A stretch of 64,000 nt of DNA, from assembly GCA_039545295.1 (NCBI GenBank), contig BCIK01000004.1, positions 559,389 to 623,388 of the forward strand, written 5' to 3'. The stretch is from Udeniomyces pyricola (Eukaryota > Basidiomycota > Tremellomycetes > Cystofilobasidiales > Mrakiaceae). Of this stretch, positions 1-10,197 are shown in pieces. The translations under genes were made by a program, and so were the position numbers. The first letter of the stretch is position 1. Each line of letters starts with the position of its first letter. The notes under the pieces are model-generated. The model was not told the DNA's origin and did no database searches. It was given only the letters and a program-made list of their open reading frames with translations.

Positions 1-374
1 GGGAAAGGGGGGGGGGAGAAATCCGGTGGAAGACGAAAGGAAAAAGAAGGGAAAGCCAGGGAAAGGAGAAATTCAGAAGGGGTCAGTCGTTTGGGGAAAA
101 AAAAAAAAGATTGGGGTTTTCCTCCTTTTGGAGGGGAGCAAGAAGAGAAGCGGAAGAAGTTGGCAGAGGTCTTGCGTGCTTTGAGACTCCCCCCCCGACG
201 CAACGCAACCCAAAATGAGCCAGGAGCGGACAAGAAGGGGGGGGGGGGAGGGGGAGTTGCAAGCGACCGACTCGTTCGTTTGAGAGGATAAGCAGGAGAA
301 TAGGATACTGCGTATAGCTCAACGGAAAAGGGAGAAGAAAAAGAAGAAGAAAGGGAAAGGAAAAAGGAACGAAC

Positions 375-1502
375 CGTCGGTGTCGCCATAACGCCGTCTT
401 CACCCACAAACACCGGGGCCACAGTGATGACGACGAGATCGATGACGTTCTTTGGCGAGGTGAGGAAGGAAGAGATGATCCGAGCTCCACCTTCGACCAT
501 AAGATGGGTGATGATGGTCGTCAGCCGCTCGAGCAAAGGCAAGAGGTCAAAGACGCCTGGGGTCAAAACCGTAGTCAAAAAGAGAGCCAATGAAGCAAAA
601 AAGAGGAGTTGTCCTTCATCAAATCAGCTTGTCTTCGCTCATCAAAAACGTTGCTGTCATAAAGGCCGCTTCGTAAGGAAGGAGAAACATAGAAGATACA
701 AGAGATGTCCGAAACATCCTTCATACTCAAAGGAGTAGCAAGATCAAACAAGAAAATCACCCCACCTGTACCCTTGGTTCCAAAGATAAGAATCCGGCAA
801 CCTGCTTCCTCCAGTTGAATCCTTCGATCGGCGCGACACATTCCCGGGTCACACACGATCCAAGGACGTTTGCCGTGTCCGGCATGAAAGTTTTTGAGGA
901 GGGAAGAGGAAAGGGGGAAACGAGCTCGGGCGTCGAGGATGATGGGCGTCGGTTGGGAGTAAGGCGTAGATGATTCGGGCAGCGGGGGAGTCCGGGCTAA
1001 GTCGTCGATAGGAGAAACATGGAACCGGGGGGGAAAACAAGTTGGATTTTGGGAATCAGTTTTGAACAATCGAAATCCCGTACGACCTGTGCTGAGGAGA
1101 TCGATTGACTCAGAAATGATGAGAGGGGCAGCAGGTAAGGCGACAGGTACCATTCAGTTGAGGGTCATCGTTGAGCAAGGTCTCGATACCAATCAGGATA
1201 CCATTGTGCATCGTTCGCATTCTAACAAAGCACCAAAGCCGGATGAGTCAGTCTTGTACTCGAAAGAGATGGAAAATATATGCTGTCGACTGAATATGGG
1301 TCATGTCCGCTTGCTCGTTCTCTTACCGATGGGTCATTTCTTGACTCTGAGGCCCGCTGAGCGCGAGTTGAGTTCCACTCGGGCCGGCAATCTTGCCGTC
1401 GAGCGATTGGGCATAGGTCAACGTCACAAAGGGACGGTGAGAATACGGCGGTTTCGAAGCTATGAGGGGACGTAGGAAGTCGGCGGATGAGGAAGAAGCC
1501 AT
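375..1502 (-). CDS. RIB7: RIB7-type riboflavin biosynthesis reductase, 3' end off or near the left edge
   Basis: NADPH-dependent reductase of the RibD C-terminal/RIB7 family. It reduces the 2,5-diamino-ribosylamino-pyrimidinone phosphate intermediate of riboflavin synthesis in the cytosol. The exons I can place (minus strand) are 1327-1502, 1151-1221, 772-1086 and 375-556, and their reading phases join cleanly. Family landmarks seen are TLTYAQSLDGKIAGPSGTQL near the N terminus, MRTMHNGILIGIETLLNDDP (the substrate and cofactor pocket region), RPWIVCDP, and LMVEGGARIISSFL followed by IDLVVITVAPVFVGEDGV. The start is the first ATG before the conserved beta strand. About 30 C-terminal residues are still missing after the last exon. 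The sequence to the left (1-374) is mostly a pyrimidine-rich intron on this strand, and the final exon is probably outside the window. Family assignment is firm; the 3' boundary is not. Confidence 0.85.
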
Positions 1503-2350
1503 GATGCAAGTAGCGAGGGTTCGACCGTGGACTAGGGTGATAGTGGTGATGATAGTTGATGAGGAAGGATAGGGACCGAAATGTGAAAGGGCATGATCAT
1601 CCCTGGTCTCATCACCACGCCCAATATTAAGATGTCACCCGCGGTGCGCCCGTCATTTATAGTCAGCACTTGCTCCCGCGTAACTTTCTCAGCTTGTTCC
1701 AGGTGTCAAGTCGTGAGCAGATATGCACTGATCGCTTTCGATTCCAGTCCAACGCACGCTACACATCCGAGTCGATCTGAGAAGAGAATCAGCCGCAAAA
1801 CTTATATTATACACCTCGGTACATACATCACAACACACTAGTCCTGACCCTTGCATGATGAAGCAAGCTTATATAGATCTGACTCATATCGTGGATCATG
1901 AGTGGGGGCATGGGTGCGCAGGCGTAAGCTGAGTTGAATATACCAAGGCCGGCTACTGATATATATATAAATATTATATCATCGGAAAAGAACAAGTGAG
2001 TCGGAGACCCGGCGAAAGATCTGAGAGGTGCATGGGTGGAAAGCTGAGGATCTATCGATGTGTACATGTGGAAATGCGAAAAATGGAGCGATGTGGTGAC
2101 GAAAAAAAATGGGAGGAAGGGGAGAGAAAAGAAGAGAGCAAAGAGATGGAAACAAGAGGAAGATGGACACGAGACAGATTGATCATGACAAGGAAGAAAC
2201 AAGAAAAGGCGATGCCTTAGGCCTTCTCCTCCCCTTCTCTCCCCCCCCCCCCCCCCCCCCGGCCTCCCTTTCACCTCCGCTTTACCTCGATTCGTGGTGA
2301 AGTAGATATCGGTAGCGTCTTTTAGTTCTTAAATAGTGGGATTTGTTTTT
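1503..2350. other. Intergenic, RIB7 promoter side and MRS2 3' side
   Basis: About 850 bases between the RIB7 start and the MRS2 stop codon, both genes being on the minus strand. It should hold the RIB7 promoter and the MRS2 3' UTR. A homopolymer of about 20 C lies near 2240-2260 and an AT-rich stretch near 1960-1980. I see no convincing gene. Confidence 0.6.
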
Positions 2351-5092
2351 CTACCGCCTACCCCCCGCATAGCCATGACCATGGCCATGTCTCGCTCCAC
2401 CTCCACCCGCTCCACCTCGGCCTTCCCCCCTGACACCCATCTGTCTCGACGGCACATTGACGACCCTACGGCTCCCACCTCCTGATACACCTCCACTTAT
2501 CCCGCCCCCTATCCCATTCCCACTCAACCCCCCGGCACCACCCATCCCACCTGCACTTCCCAAAGGTTGGTGATACTGGAACGGCTGGCCTTGATCCAAC
2601 CACCGATATTGCGTGTCGACCAAGTTGCCCGACTCATGCAGCGGCTTTCGAAGGACCGATTGCAACCGACGCGTTTGAATCTGCATGATGAGACCCGCCA
2701 TGATGAGTGCCCCGAAACCGGCGTAGTAGAAGGCGAACGGATGCGTCTCGAGGTGGGATTGAAGATTCATGCCAAAGAAGCCGGCGACGAGAGCGGCGGA
2801 TCCGACAGAAAGCGTCGCCATCGATACCTGATCGTCGCCGGGCAAGAAGAAAAAAGAAGCAAGAATGAAGAGTGGATGATGCAAATTAGAAGTGAGCTCG
2901 TGAGATAGAACCTGCCCGTGGCTGGAATGAGTTGGGGGGCCTTCCTTACCTTGAGATCCATCTCTAGAAGCCGGTTTCGACTGGCATCGAGGATGAGGTC
3001 GACGACATCCTGGGTCGTTCGCATGTTTTCCTGTGAGAGATCGATGTTTGATCACAAGGATGCGAAAAATGAGTGTCGGGGCCCAACTTGAAACCAGAAC
3101 CCTTATTGGAGGACATGTGTAGCAAGAGAGGCAGCAACAACAACGGCATTCACAACGTACCACCATCCTTCCAATCTCTCCCACAATCTCCTCGACTTGC
3201 TTCTGAAGCCGTTCGAGCAAAAGTTCGACCTCTGTGTGATCGCCCGAGGACACTCGGTTCGGATTCCGCAGAGTTGCACTGAATTTGTCGGTGAGGTACA
3301 GGGCAACCATATCGCCGTCTATAAGACAAGGCAACGCGATGATAAGGGAGGCGGATGCAAAGGATCAACCCGTATCCATCAGTCTCCATCCAATCCTGAA
3401 TCAGAAGGAATACAACCGAGAAGGCGTCTGTGATTGATACTGACCATCTTCCAGCAAATCATCTAGCACGGTCATGACGCCGTTTGCTCGATCATAAAAA
3501 TCCGTCAACCGGCGGGTGTGGCTAAGGAGGGTTCTCAGTGCATCTTTGCTAACGTCCGTTTCGAGATCAGCCAGGACTTTGTCCACCATGACGCTGAAGG
3601 GAGAAAAAGTATCCAGACGGGTCAGTGATATGGATCGGTGAGGTGCTGATAATGCTGCGGACTTGGTGTAGTTGAGGTCATGTCTGGAGTAAAGAGGCGT
3701 ACCTAACGTATCGGAGTTCGGCATCGAGTGCTCGGCAGCTTGAGGTGAAGAGGGATTCGATCGCCCTGTGATGTTACGAGCGAGGATGGGCCCGTATAGG
3801 TGATTGAGTAAGGAAGCGTCAATGATGTTTGACGGCATGCCTGAACCGTAGACTCAAAATGGGGCTTCACCTGAATTCAAAAGGCATCGTAGCTTGATCT
3901 GAATTCAAGGCAATCTACAGCCAAAGAAAAAATGGGTCGAAGAAACCAATTCTCTTCATCAGCTCTTTCATGTGTGGGGTTTCGTTGTCAAGTCGAAACG
4001 ACGGCTTCGGTCCACGAGCCTTGGTGACCGAGCCTGCGTACCTTGAGATGGCTCAACATGGCTTTTTGCAGCGTCGTCTCCGACATGCCTGCTGGATCAA
4101 AGAGAATGACGGCGTTGTGCTTGATGATGGCTCGGATGTGAAGGACCGTCAGGATGATGGCGTCATTCTTGATGACGACGGTGGGAATACGGTTGAGTTT
4201 CGATGGGTCGATCCGACGGATATCTCTGATCTGTGAGTGATACAGAAAATGGTTCAACTCTCGCTTTGTCCGTCTGTCTCCTACGTACTCTAAAGGAGGA
4301 AGCGACTAGGGAACACCAACGCACATCGAGATCAAACTGGTCGCAGAGGACGGTTTTTTTGTAAAGGGCCGATCGGGCATGTCCCGTTTGGTCAAAGACG
4401 ACACCTGGCTTGGTCGACCAGCAAAATGAGAGGATAATGACGTCGCTCTCGGTATGAGACTTTTTGTACAGCACTGCACGAGCTGCTTGTGCTCCCCCCC
4501 CTCCCCCCCCCTAAAGGACAAACCAACGAGAAGAAAAGATGGCACTGTTGGAATATGACGTACAACTCAACTCTTGGTCCTCTGTCTTTGCTTCCCTCGA
4601 CGCGTAGGAGCTAATGGCTTCGCGAAACTTGTGCTGAGCGAGCCGAATCTGCTCAGCAATGAGTTCATCTTTGGATTTCTTGCTGAAGCCCAACCAGCGG
4701 CGAAGACGAGGAAACGCAGTCTTGGCGAGGGAAGGCGAGGGTAGTGGGGGGATGGTACTTGAAGAAGGGCTGCTGCGTGAAGAAGAGGATGGCGAGGATG
4801 ATTTGGGCTGGTTCGGAGCGGTGAGGGTTGGGTCTATACGGGTGAATGGTGTCGAGGGAAATGCAATGAAGGACTGAGGAGGGGCGGTGGAGGGTGGAGA
4901 TGTGCGACGGGACGAGGTCGATCGAGTGGATACAGTTGGTGACAAAGGCAACGGGGAGAATGACGAAGGAGCACTAGCTGGAGAAGGAGAAGACGTCGGA
5001 GGTGGGACCGCGAACCGGCGTTGACAGGTCGCGACGATGAATGGGCTTGACCGACGACACAGCCGGGACAGCGAGCAATGATTGGTTGCCAT
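2351..5092 (-). CDS. MRS2: MRS2/LPE10-family mitochondrial Mg2+ channel
   Basis: CorA/Mrs2-type channel that brings Mg2+ into the mitochondrial matrix. Nine exons can be joined in phase: 4564-5092, 4325-4404, 4042-4230, 3871-3914, 3703-3765, 3445-3593, 3161-3318, 2951-3030 and 2351-2827. The N terminus, chosen at MATNHCSLSRLCRR, is basic and Ser/Thr-rich, as in a mitochondrial presequence. Order of landmarks: VVFDQTGHARSALYKK, IRDIRRIDPSKLNRIPTVV, VLHIRAIIKHNAVILFD, MPFEFRAIESLF, a long helical section ending in VVDLILDASRNRLLEMDLK, then transmembrane helix 1 ending in the diagnostic GMN (FFGMNLQS) and transmembrane helix 2. After the second helix comes a tail of about 100 residues, the last 70 of them very rich in Gly with RGG-like and HGHGHG pieces, which is unusual for this family. 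It could be the paralogue LPE10/MFM1, which shares all these motifs. It is divergently transcribed from RPL3. Confidence 0.9.
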
Positions 5093-5694
5093 CGCGCAGT
5101 GAGCCACTGTGCGAGGGAAGCTGTGGGAGAGGGCAGGCAGGCAGGCAGGTAGATGGGTGGGGGTGGATGAGAAGGAAGGGAGCTGGCGAGGCGAAGGGTG
5201 GTGGTGGTGGTGGTGGTGGTTGGGCAATCGGGCGGTGGTGATGATGATGATGAGCTGGCCGAGTTGGAGGCAGCTGGTCGGTCATCTGCAACCAGCTGTA
5301 CTATATAGATATATGCACGTCATGAGTAGAGGGTATATAATATGTATATATGCAGGAGTGAAATAGTTGGAGAGGACATGTCATGAGAGTTATAAGCGGA
5401 GGCATTGGAAGAAATGAAAGTATGGATCGGTTGACAAGATGGGTGAAGGCGATAGATAGATATATGTTGAGAAGCGCGCATAGATCAATGGATAGACGAA
5501 TAAATCAAAGGCATTTCAATTTCAATCCTTTGGTGGTTAGGCTGGCGGGATGGGATGGGATGAGAGGCGAGTCTCGAAAATCGAAATCGATTGGAGGCTC
5601 AATGTCTTGGACGGAGAGAGCTCTGGCTGGGTGGGGAAAAAGTGAGCTCGCTTGAGTCGTTTCCCTTCTGTCCCCCGTCCTTCCGCCACACAAG
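5093..5694. promoter_or_regulatory. Divergent promoter between MRS2 and RPL3
   Basis: 602 bases separate the two start codons, so both promoters must lie here. Visible elements are a (GGT)n run at about 5198-5220, a (CAGG)n run near 5130-5148, and AT-rich TATA-like stretches near 5299-5350 (tatatagatatatgc, gtatataatatgtatatatg). Element functions are inferred from position only. Confidence 0.6.
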
Positions 5695-7865
5695 ATGTCG
5701 TGAGCATACCGAGCCTCCCTTACCCATATGCACGATCCCTCACTCGTAGAAACAAGGCTCTGATGCATGTGTGTTCCCTCGGCATGCTCTCTTCTTCTTC
5801 TTCTTCTTCTTGCTTTCCTTTCTACTACCCCTCGCTCGCCATCCCCATCCTCTCAGTCACCGAAAGGTAAGTTTTCGTCCTCTAGGTTGTCCGTTCCTTC
5901 TTGCCTGCCGCCTCGCCTATTCTGACGTCTCTCCTCCTTGCCTGCTCCCATCTGATTCTCATCCATACAGTACGAAGCTCCCCGACACGGATCCTTGGGT
6001 TTCCTTCCCAGGAAGCGATGCGTCCGAGGACGAGGAAAGGGTTCGTTCAGGTCTCCTCCCAGTTTTGTCTCGTCGCTCCCAATTCTCGCCCTCGCGATCG
6101 AACTCTTCCCCCCTTCTTTTTTTCCACGCGTTCCCCGGCTCACACCTTCTGCCTCGTCTCATCCCTTGTAACACTACAGTGAAGTCCTTCCCTAAGGACG
6201 ACCCCAAGAAGCCTGTCCACCTCACCGCCACCCTTGGTTACAAGGCCGGTATGACTCACGTCGTCCGAGACCTTGACCGACCTGGATCCAGTGAGTTTTA
6301 CCATACTTGACGCCTCGACGGGTTTCTTTGTTGTGTTCTACATTCATCAGAACTAGAGCTGATGTGTGTCTCTTACCTTTCGCCTTTCCTCAGAGATGCA
6401 CAAGCGAGAGGTTGTCGAGGCCGTCACCGTCGTCGAGACCCCTCCCATGATCGTCGTTGGTGTTGTCGGTTACGTCGAGACCCCCCGAGGTCTCCGATCG
6501 CTCACCACCGTTTGGGCCGAGCACCTTTCGGACGAGCTCAAGAGGCGATTCTACAAGAACTGGTACCGATCCAAGAAGAAGGCCTTCACCAAGTACTCCA
6601 AGAAGCACCAGGAGAACTCGGGTGCCTCCATCACCCGAGAGCTTGAGCGAATCAAGAAGTACTGCTCGGTCGTCCGAGTCCTCGCCCACACCCAGATCCG
6701 AAAGACCGGTCTCAAGCAGAAGAAGGCCCACCTCATCGAGATCCAGGTGTGTACCAGCCTTTGATTGCTCAGTTGACGCGTGGCTTTGAGTCTACGTGTG
6801 GAGACCGGTGTGGTGAGCGGACGCTAGGCGAAGGAATGTGTAGCTGACAGCCTTGTTCCTCTCTTTCCCCCCTGTTCTCGTTCACTAGGTTAACGGAGGC
6901 TCTGTCGCCGACAAGGTCGCCTTTGCCCAGGGTCACTTCGAGAAGCCCTTCGACGTCAAGTCCGTCTTTGAGCAGGACGAGGTCATCGATGTCATCGGTA
7001 TCACCAAGGGTCACGGATTCGAGGGTGTTACCGCTCGATGGGGTACCTCGAAGCTTCCCCGAAAGACCCACAAGGGTCTCCGAAAGGTCGCCTGTATCGG
7101 AGCTTGGCATCCGTCCAAGGTCATGTTCTCGGTTGCTCGAGCCGGTCAGAACGGTTTCCACCACCGGTATGTCGAGCTCTTCCGTTTTCGTGTTCTTCCG
7201 CCCCTTGGCCTTGCCTTGTTTACTGATCATCCTGTTGTGGATCCTCCTCAGAACTGAGATGAACAAGAAGATCTACCGAATCGGATCCGGTGAGGACGAG
7301 AACAACGCCTCGACCGATGCCGACATCAGCAAGAAGAACATCGTGCGTGATCCCTTTCGCACCTTGTCCCCCTTTTGCCTCCATGTCTTTCTTGGTCTGC
7401 GACTCGACCCGACCCGTGTGCTGACTGTCTTGTTCTCATACCCGTCTTGCCTGTTCAGAACCCCATGGGTGGCTTCCCCCACTACGGTCTTGTCAAGAAC
7501 GACTTCCTCATCCTTAAGGGTTGCGTCACCGGAACCAAGAAGCGTGTCCTTACCCTCCGAAAGTCCCTCATGGTCCACACCTCGAGGACTCACCTCGAGA
7601 AGGTCACCCTCAAGTTCATCGGTACGTGTGATGTGTCTATCGTGACGAGAGTGCGGATTGATGGTAGTCTTGATGGGTGGCAGGAGCTGACCTTGCCTTT
7701 TCGCCCTTTCTGTTCCCTCCCTCTTCTTACCTTTGCCTTTTCCTTCCTTTCTCTCTTTCTACATCTCTTTCTACAACAGATACATCCTCTAAATATGGGC
7801 ACGGATCCTTCCAAACGAAAACCGAGAGGGATGCTTTCCGAGGTCAGCTCAAGATCAAGGCTTAA
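5695..7865 (+). CDS. RPL3: 60S ribosomal protein L3 (uL3)
   Basis: Large-subunit protein uL3, which reaches to the peptidyl transferase centre. Nine exons join in phase: 5695-5699, 5857-5866, 5971-6040, 6180-6290, 6394-6746, 6889-7166, 7252-7342, 7459-7621 and 7780-7865. The first exon carries only ATGTC and the second only 10 coding bases; together they give MSHRK, the conserved uL3 N terminus. Landmarks follow in the expected order: [113 protein letters not shown] and [20 protein letters not shown], ending in QLKIKA. Length is about 385 residues, normal for the family. Codon use is strongly biased (CGA Arg, CTC Leu, AAG Lys), as expected for high expression. Intron 1 contains a (CTT)n tract near 5790-5810. 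Confidence 0.97.
5783..5812 (+). repeat. (CTT)n microsatellite in RPL3 intron 1
   Basis: About nine CTT units in the pyrimidine-rich part of the intron, upstream of its 3' splice site. Confidence 0.8.
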
Positions 7866-10197
7866 TGGTCTTGTTGTTGATGGAGCCTCAGAAACCATTG
7901 TTTCCCCCGATTCAATGCTTTTTGTTTTTCTGGTTTTCTCGCGCGAACTTGCTGCCGTTCTTCATGGCTGTGTATCCATCTGGTGTTACCGCCCCGCCGC
8001 CTCCTCCTATAACGTTTTGAAGTACTTGGAATGAGTTACCCTGCCGTGTGCGCTGATTCAGACGCTAAACCTGGCCGAGCGCGTGATTTCCGACCTGTCC
8101 CCGCCGCGCGCCAAGCCTGCCTGGCCTGCATCCCACCTTTGAGCTCTTCGAGACACTGCAGGCTGAAAGATTTAGAGCCCAGAGAAGCGACAAGTCCGTT
8201 GCTGCAAATCATCTGAGAGATTACAAGTCCAGCGCCAGCCAGCGCGCCAGTCCACTCACATGAATAATCCTTATGTAAGAATCGTCTCCCGGGCAACAAG
8301 ACCTACAAAACTCTCCACAGATTCGGCACACTGTGTTAGCGAAAAGTCGTCGCCATGAGTCGGTGGAGGATCGAAATCATCGTCCGGGAACCTATCGCTT
8401 CGAGACAGATGAGTTGGAGGGGGAGGGAAGTCCTTGGGTATATAGTAGAGCGGGCCTATGAATTCATCATGATTGTCGACAGAATCAGTACCTGTCACAA
8501 GCGAGCATGAACGCAGGATACGTGGTCAACGGCTGTTATCATCGATTATAGGTACTCCGCATCAAAGTATTCAGGTACCAGAAGCGCCGACGTACTTTGA
8601 ATAACCACATATAGCGGATGACATCCATCGGTGGGGTTTTCCGTGGGCGACAACGGGGCCAAGGCATTTTGCTGAAACCCCAGAGGCCAGCTCGACGCGT
8701 CTCATGTACAGCATACAGTGCTAGCACATCTCCAGAGCCGACGTATGGGGAAACAACATCGATTATTGGTGTACAAACGAAAGCAAAATGGGCGCAAAGC
8801 ACGCGTCAATTAAACAATTACCCTCATGCCAAATCATGCTTCATCAACGCACACTTTTCCACCATCTTAAGTGCAATAGACTACACGGGTAGCCATTGAG
8901 CTCACTGTAGACCGCTCTGGAGCCAGGTACAGAGCTCTAGCAGGGTCCAAGCCATCCAAGTCGGCTTTTCAGCTTGACGTCAGTCAGTGCGGTCGCTGTT
9001 CGAAGCACGCGATGACCTGCCCTCTCCGCGACTCGTGCATCAACGCTGGCAGTTCAGTCAGTACACATCCACACCATCGCAGATCCAGCATCTCTGATCT
9101 GTCCTTGAGGCCATCAATGTCTGACAGGGCACCGGTGAGGCTAGTATCAAGCAGGTCGTGCACACAGCGTGTTAGTGCAGCCGATGCTGGGCTTCACGGG
9201 TCAATACAACGGGCCACGATTGGCCGGGGCGAAAAGGAAGCAGATCAGCCGGTTTAGTCAGGTTGTGTACAAGACATGACAGAGTGGACAAGGCGGATGG
9301 AGCGAGGGCGGGCGAAACAGATGAATATGAAGATGCTAAATGCTAAATGCTGATAAATGCACGAGAGACGAGGGGGAAGTGGTTGGGAGCGAAGGGACAC
9401 CTCGCGCTCTCGAGCTGTTCCTCGCTTGAAATCGCTCGGCCAAGTCCCGATTTTCTTGACTTTGAGGATCCTTTTTGCGCCCTCCCGGCTCTTGAGTGAA
9501 CCCCATCTTTCGCGAGTGATCTATTACTGCATATACCTATCGATCTTGAAATCTTCATTGAAATTGGACCACTTGGTCCGTGCCACTTCAAAACGCTGTC
9601 GAGATAGATCAGACGTTATATATACGACACAAGCGCCGTTAAGTTGACGAGGCCGAAACGTCGGAGTGCGGTCCAAGTCAAATTAATGTCTGATATTCTG
9701 ATATGATGGGACTAATCTAAACCACCAATTCCACATGGCTCTCTACCCTATGGACGCTATCGATCTATCCCCTACCAGTTATCCCCCCCTTCAGCTCTAG
9801 ATTCCCATCGCATCCTAGTCGTAGTTGCACCCATATCGCGATATATAACCCCTCCCTACACTCGTCGTACGCCGTACCCGCCCAAGTTGCGATAGACGCT
9901 CAAAGGCGTGAGGCTGGGCATGACGTGAAGCTATTAAGCAGGCCGTAGCGATCGATGCATTGGCCCCTTCGCTGACCTACTCCTTTGTGACTCGTCGCCC
10001 TTTCAACTGTACACTCCTCTTGAGGATTTATCATCGATCAGGATTTAGCACCCCCAACGCCACAACGTTGTCCCGCCGTGTGGGAGACATAAAAGCCAGC
10101 TTTTTCTCTTTTCATCTTCCTCCATCTTACCACCAACATCCCTTTCCCTTTTCCCTCCTTCGTCGCCTATCCTTCACCCTCTCCCTCACCAACCGAA
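7866..10197. other. 2.3 kb intergenic region
   Basis: No gene is recognised. Six-frame reading gives only short open frames without family motifs or paired splice sites. It should contain the RPL3 3' UTR and the promoter of the following gene. A sequence at 9814-9900 resembles one at 13412-13490, described separately. Confidence 0.5.
9814..9900 (+). repeat. Candidate diverged direct repeat, copy 1
   Basis: Starts with cctagtcgta and ends with cgtacccgcccaagttgcgatag. A related stretch in the same orientation occurs about 3.6 kb downstream, on the other side of the PIP-box gene. Similarity is partial and was judged by eye. Confidence 0.35.

Noticed and set aside
4511..5227. Longer N terminus for MRS2 starting with a poly-His stretch at 5227
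   Set aside because: The upstream part is translation of a GGT/GAT repeat and His/Pro-rich promoter sequence; the Met at 5092 starts a normal presequence.
6390..6731. 113-codon minus-strand open frame in RPL3
   Set aside because: Antisense shadow of a highly biased ribosomal protein exon.
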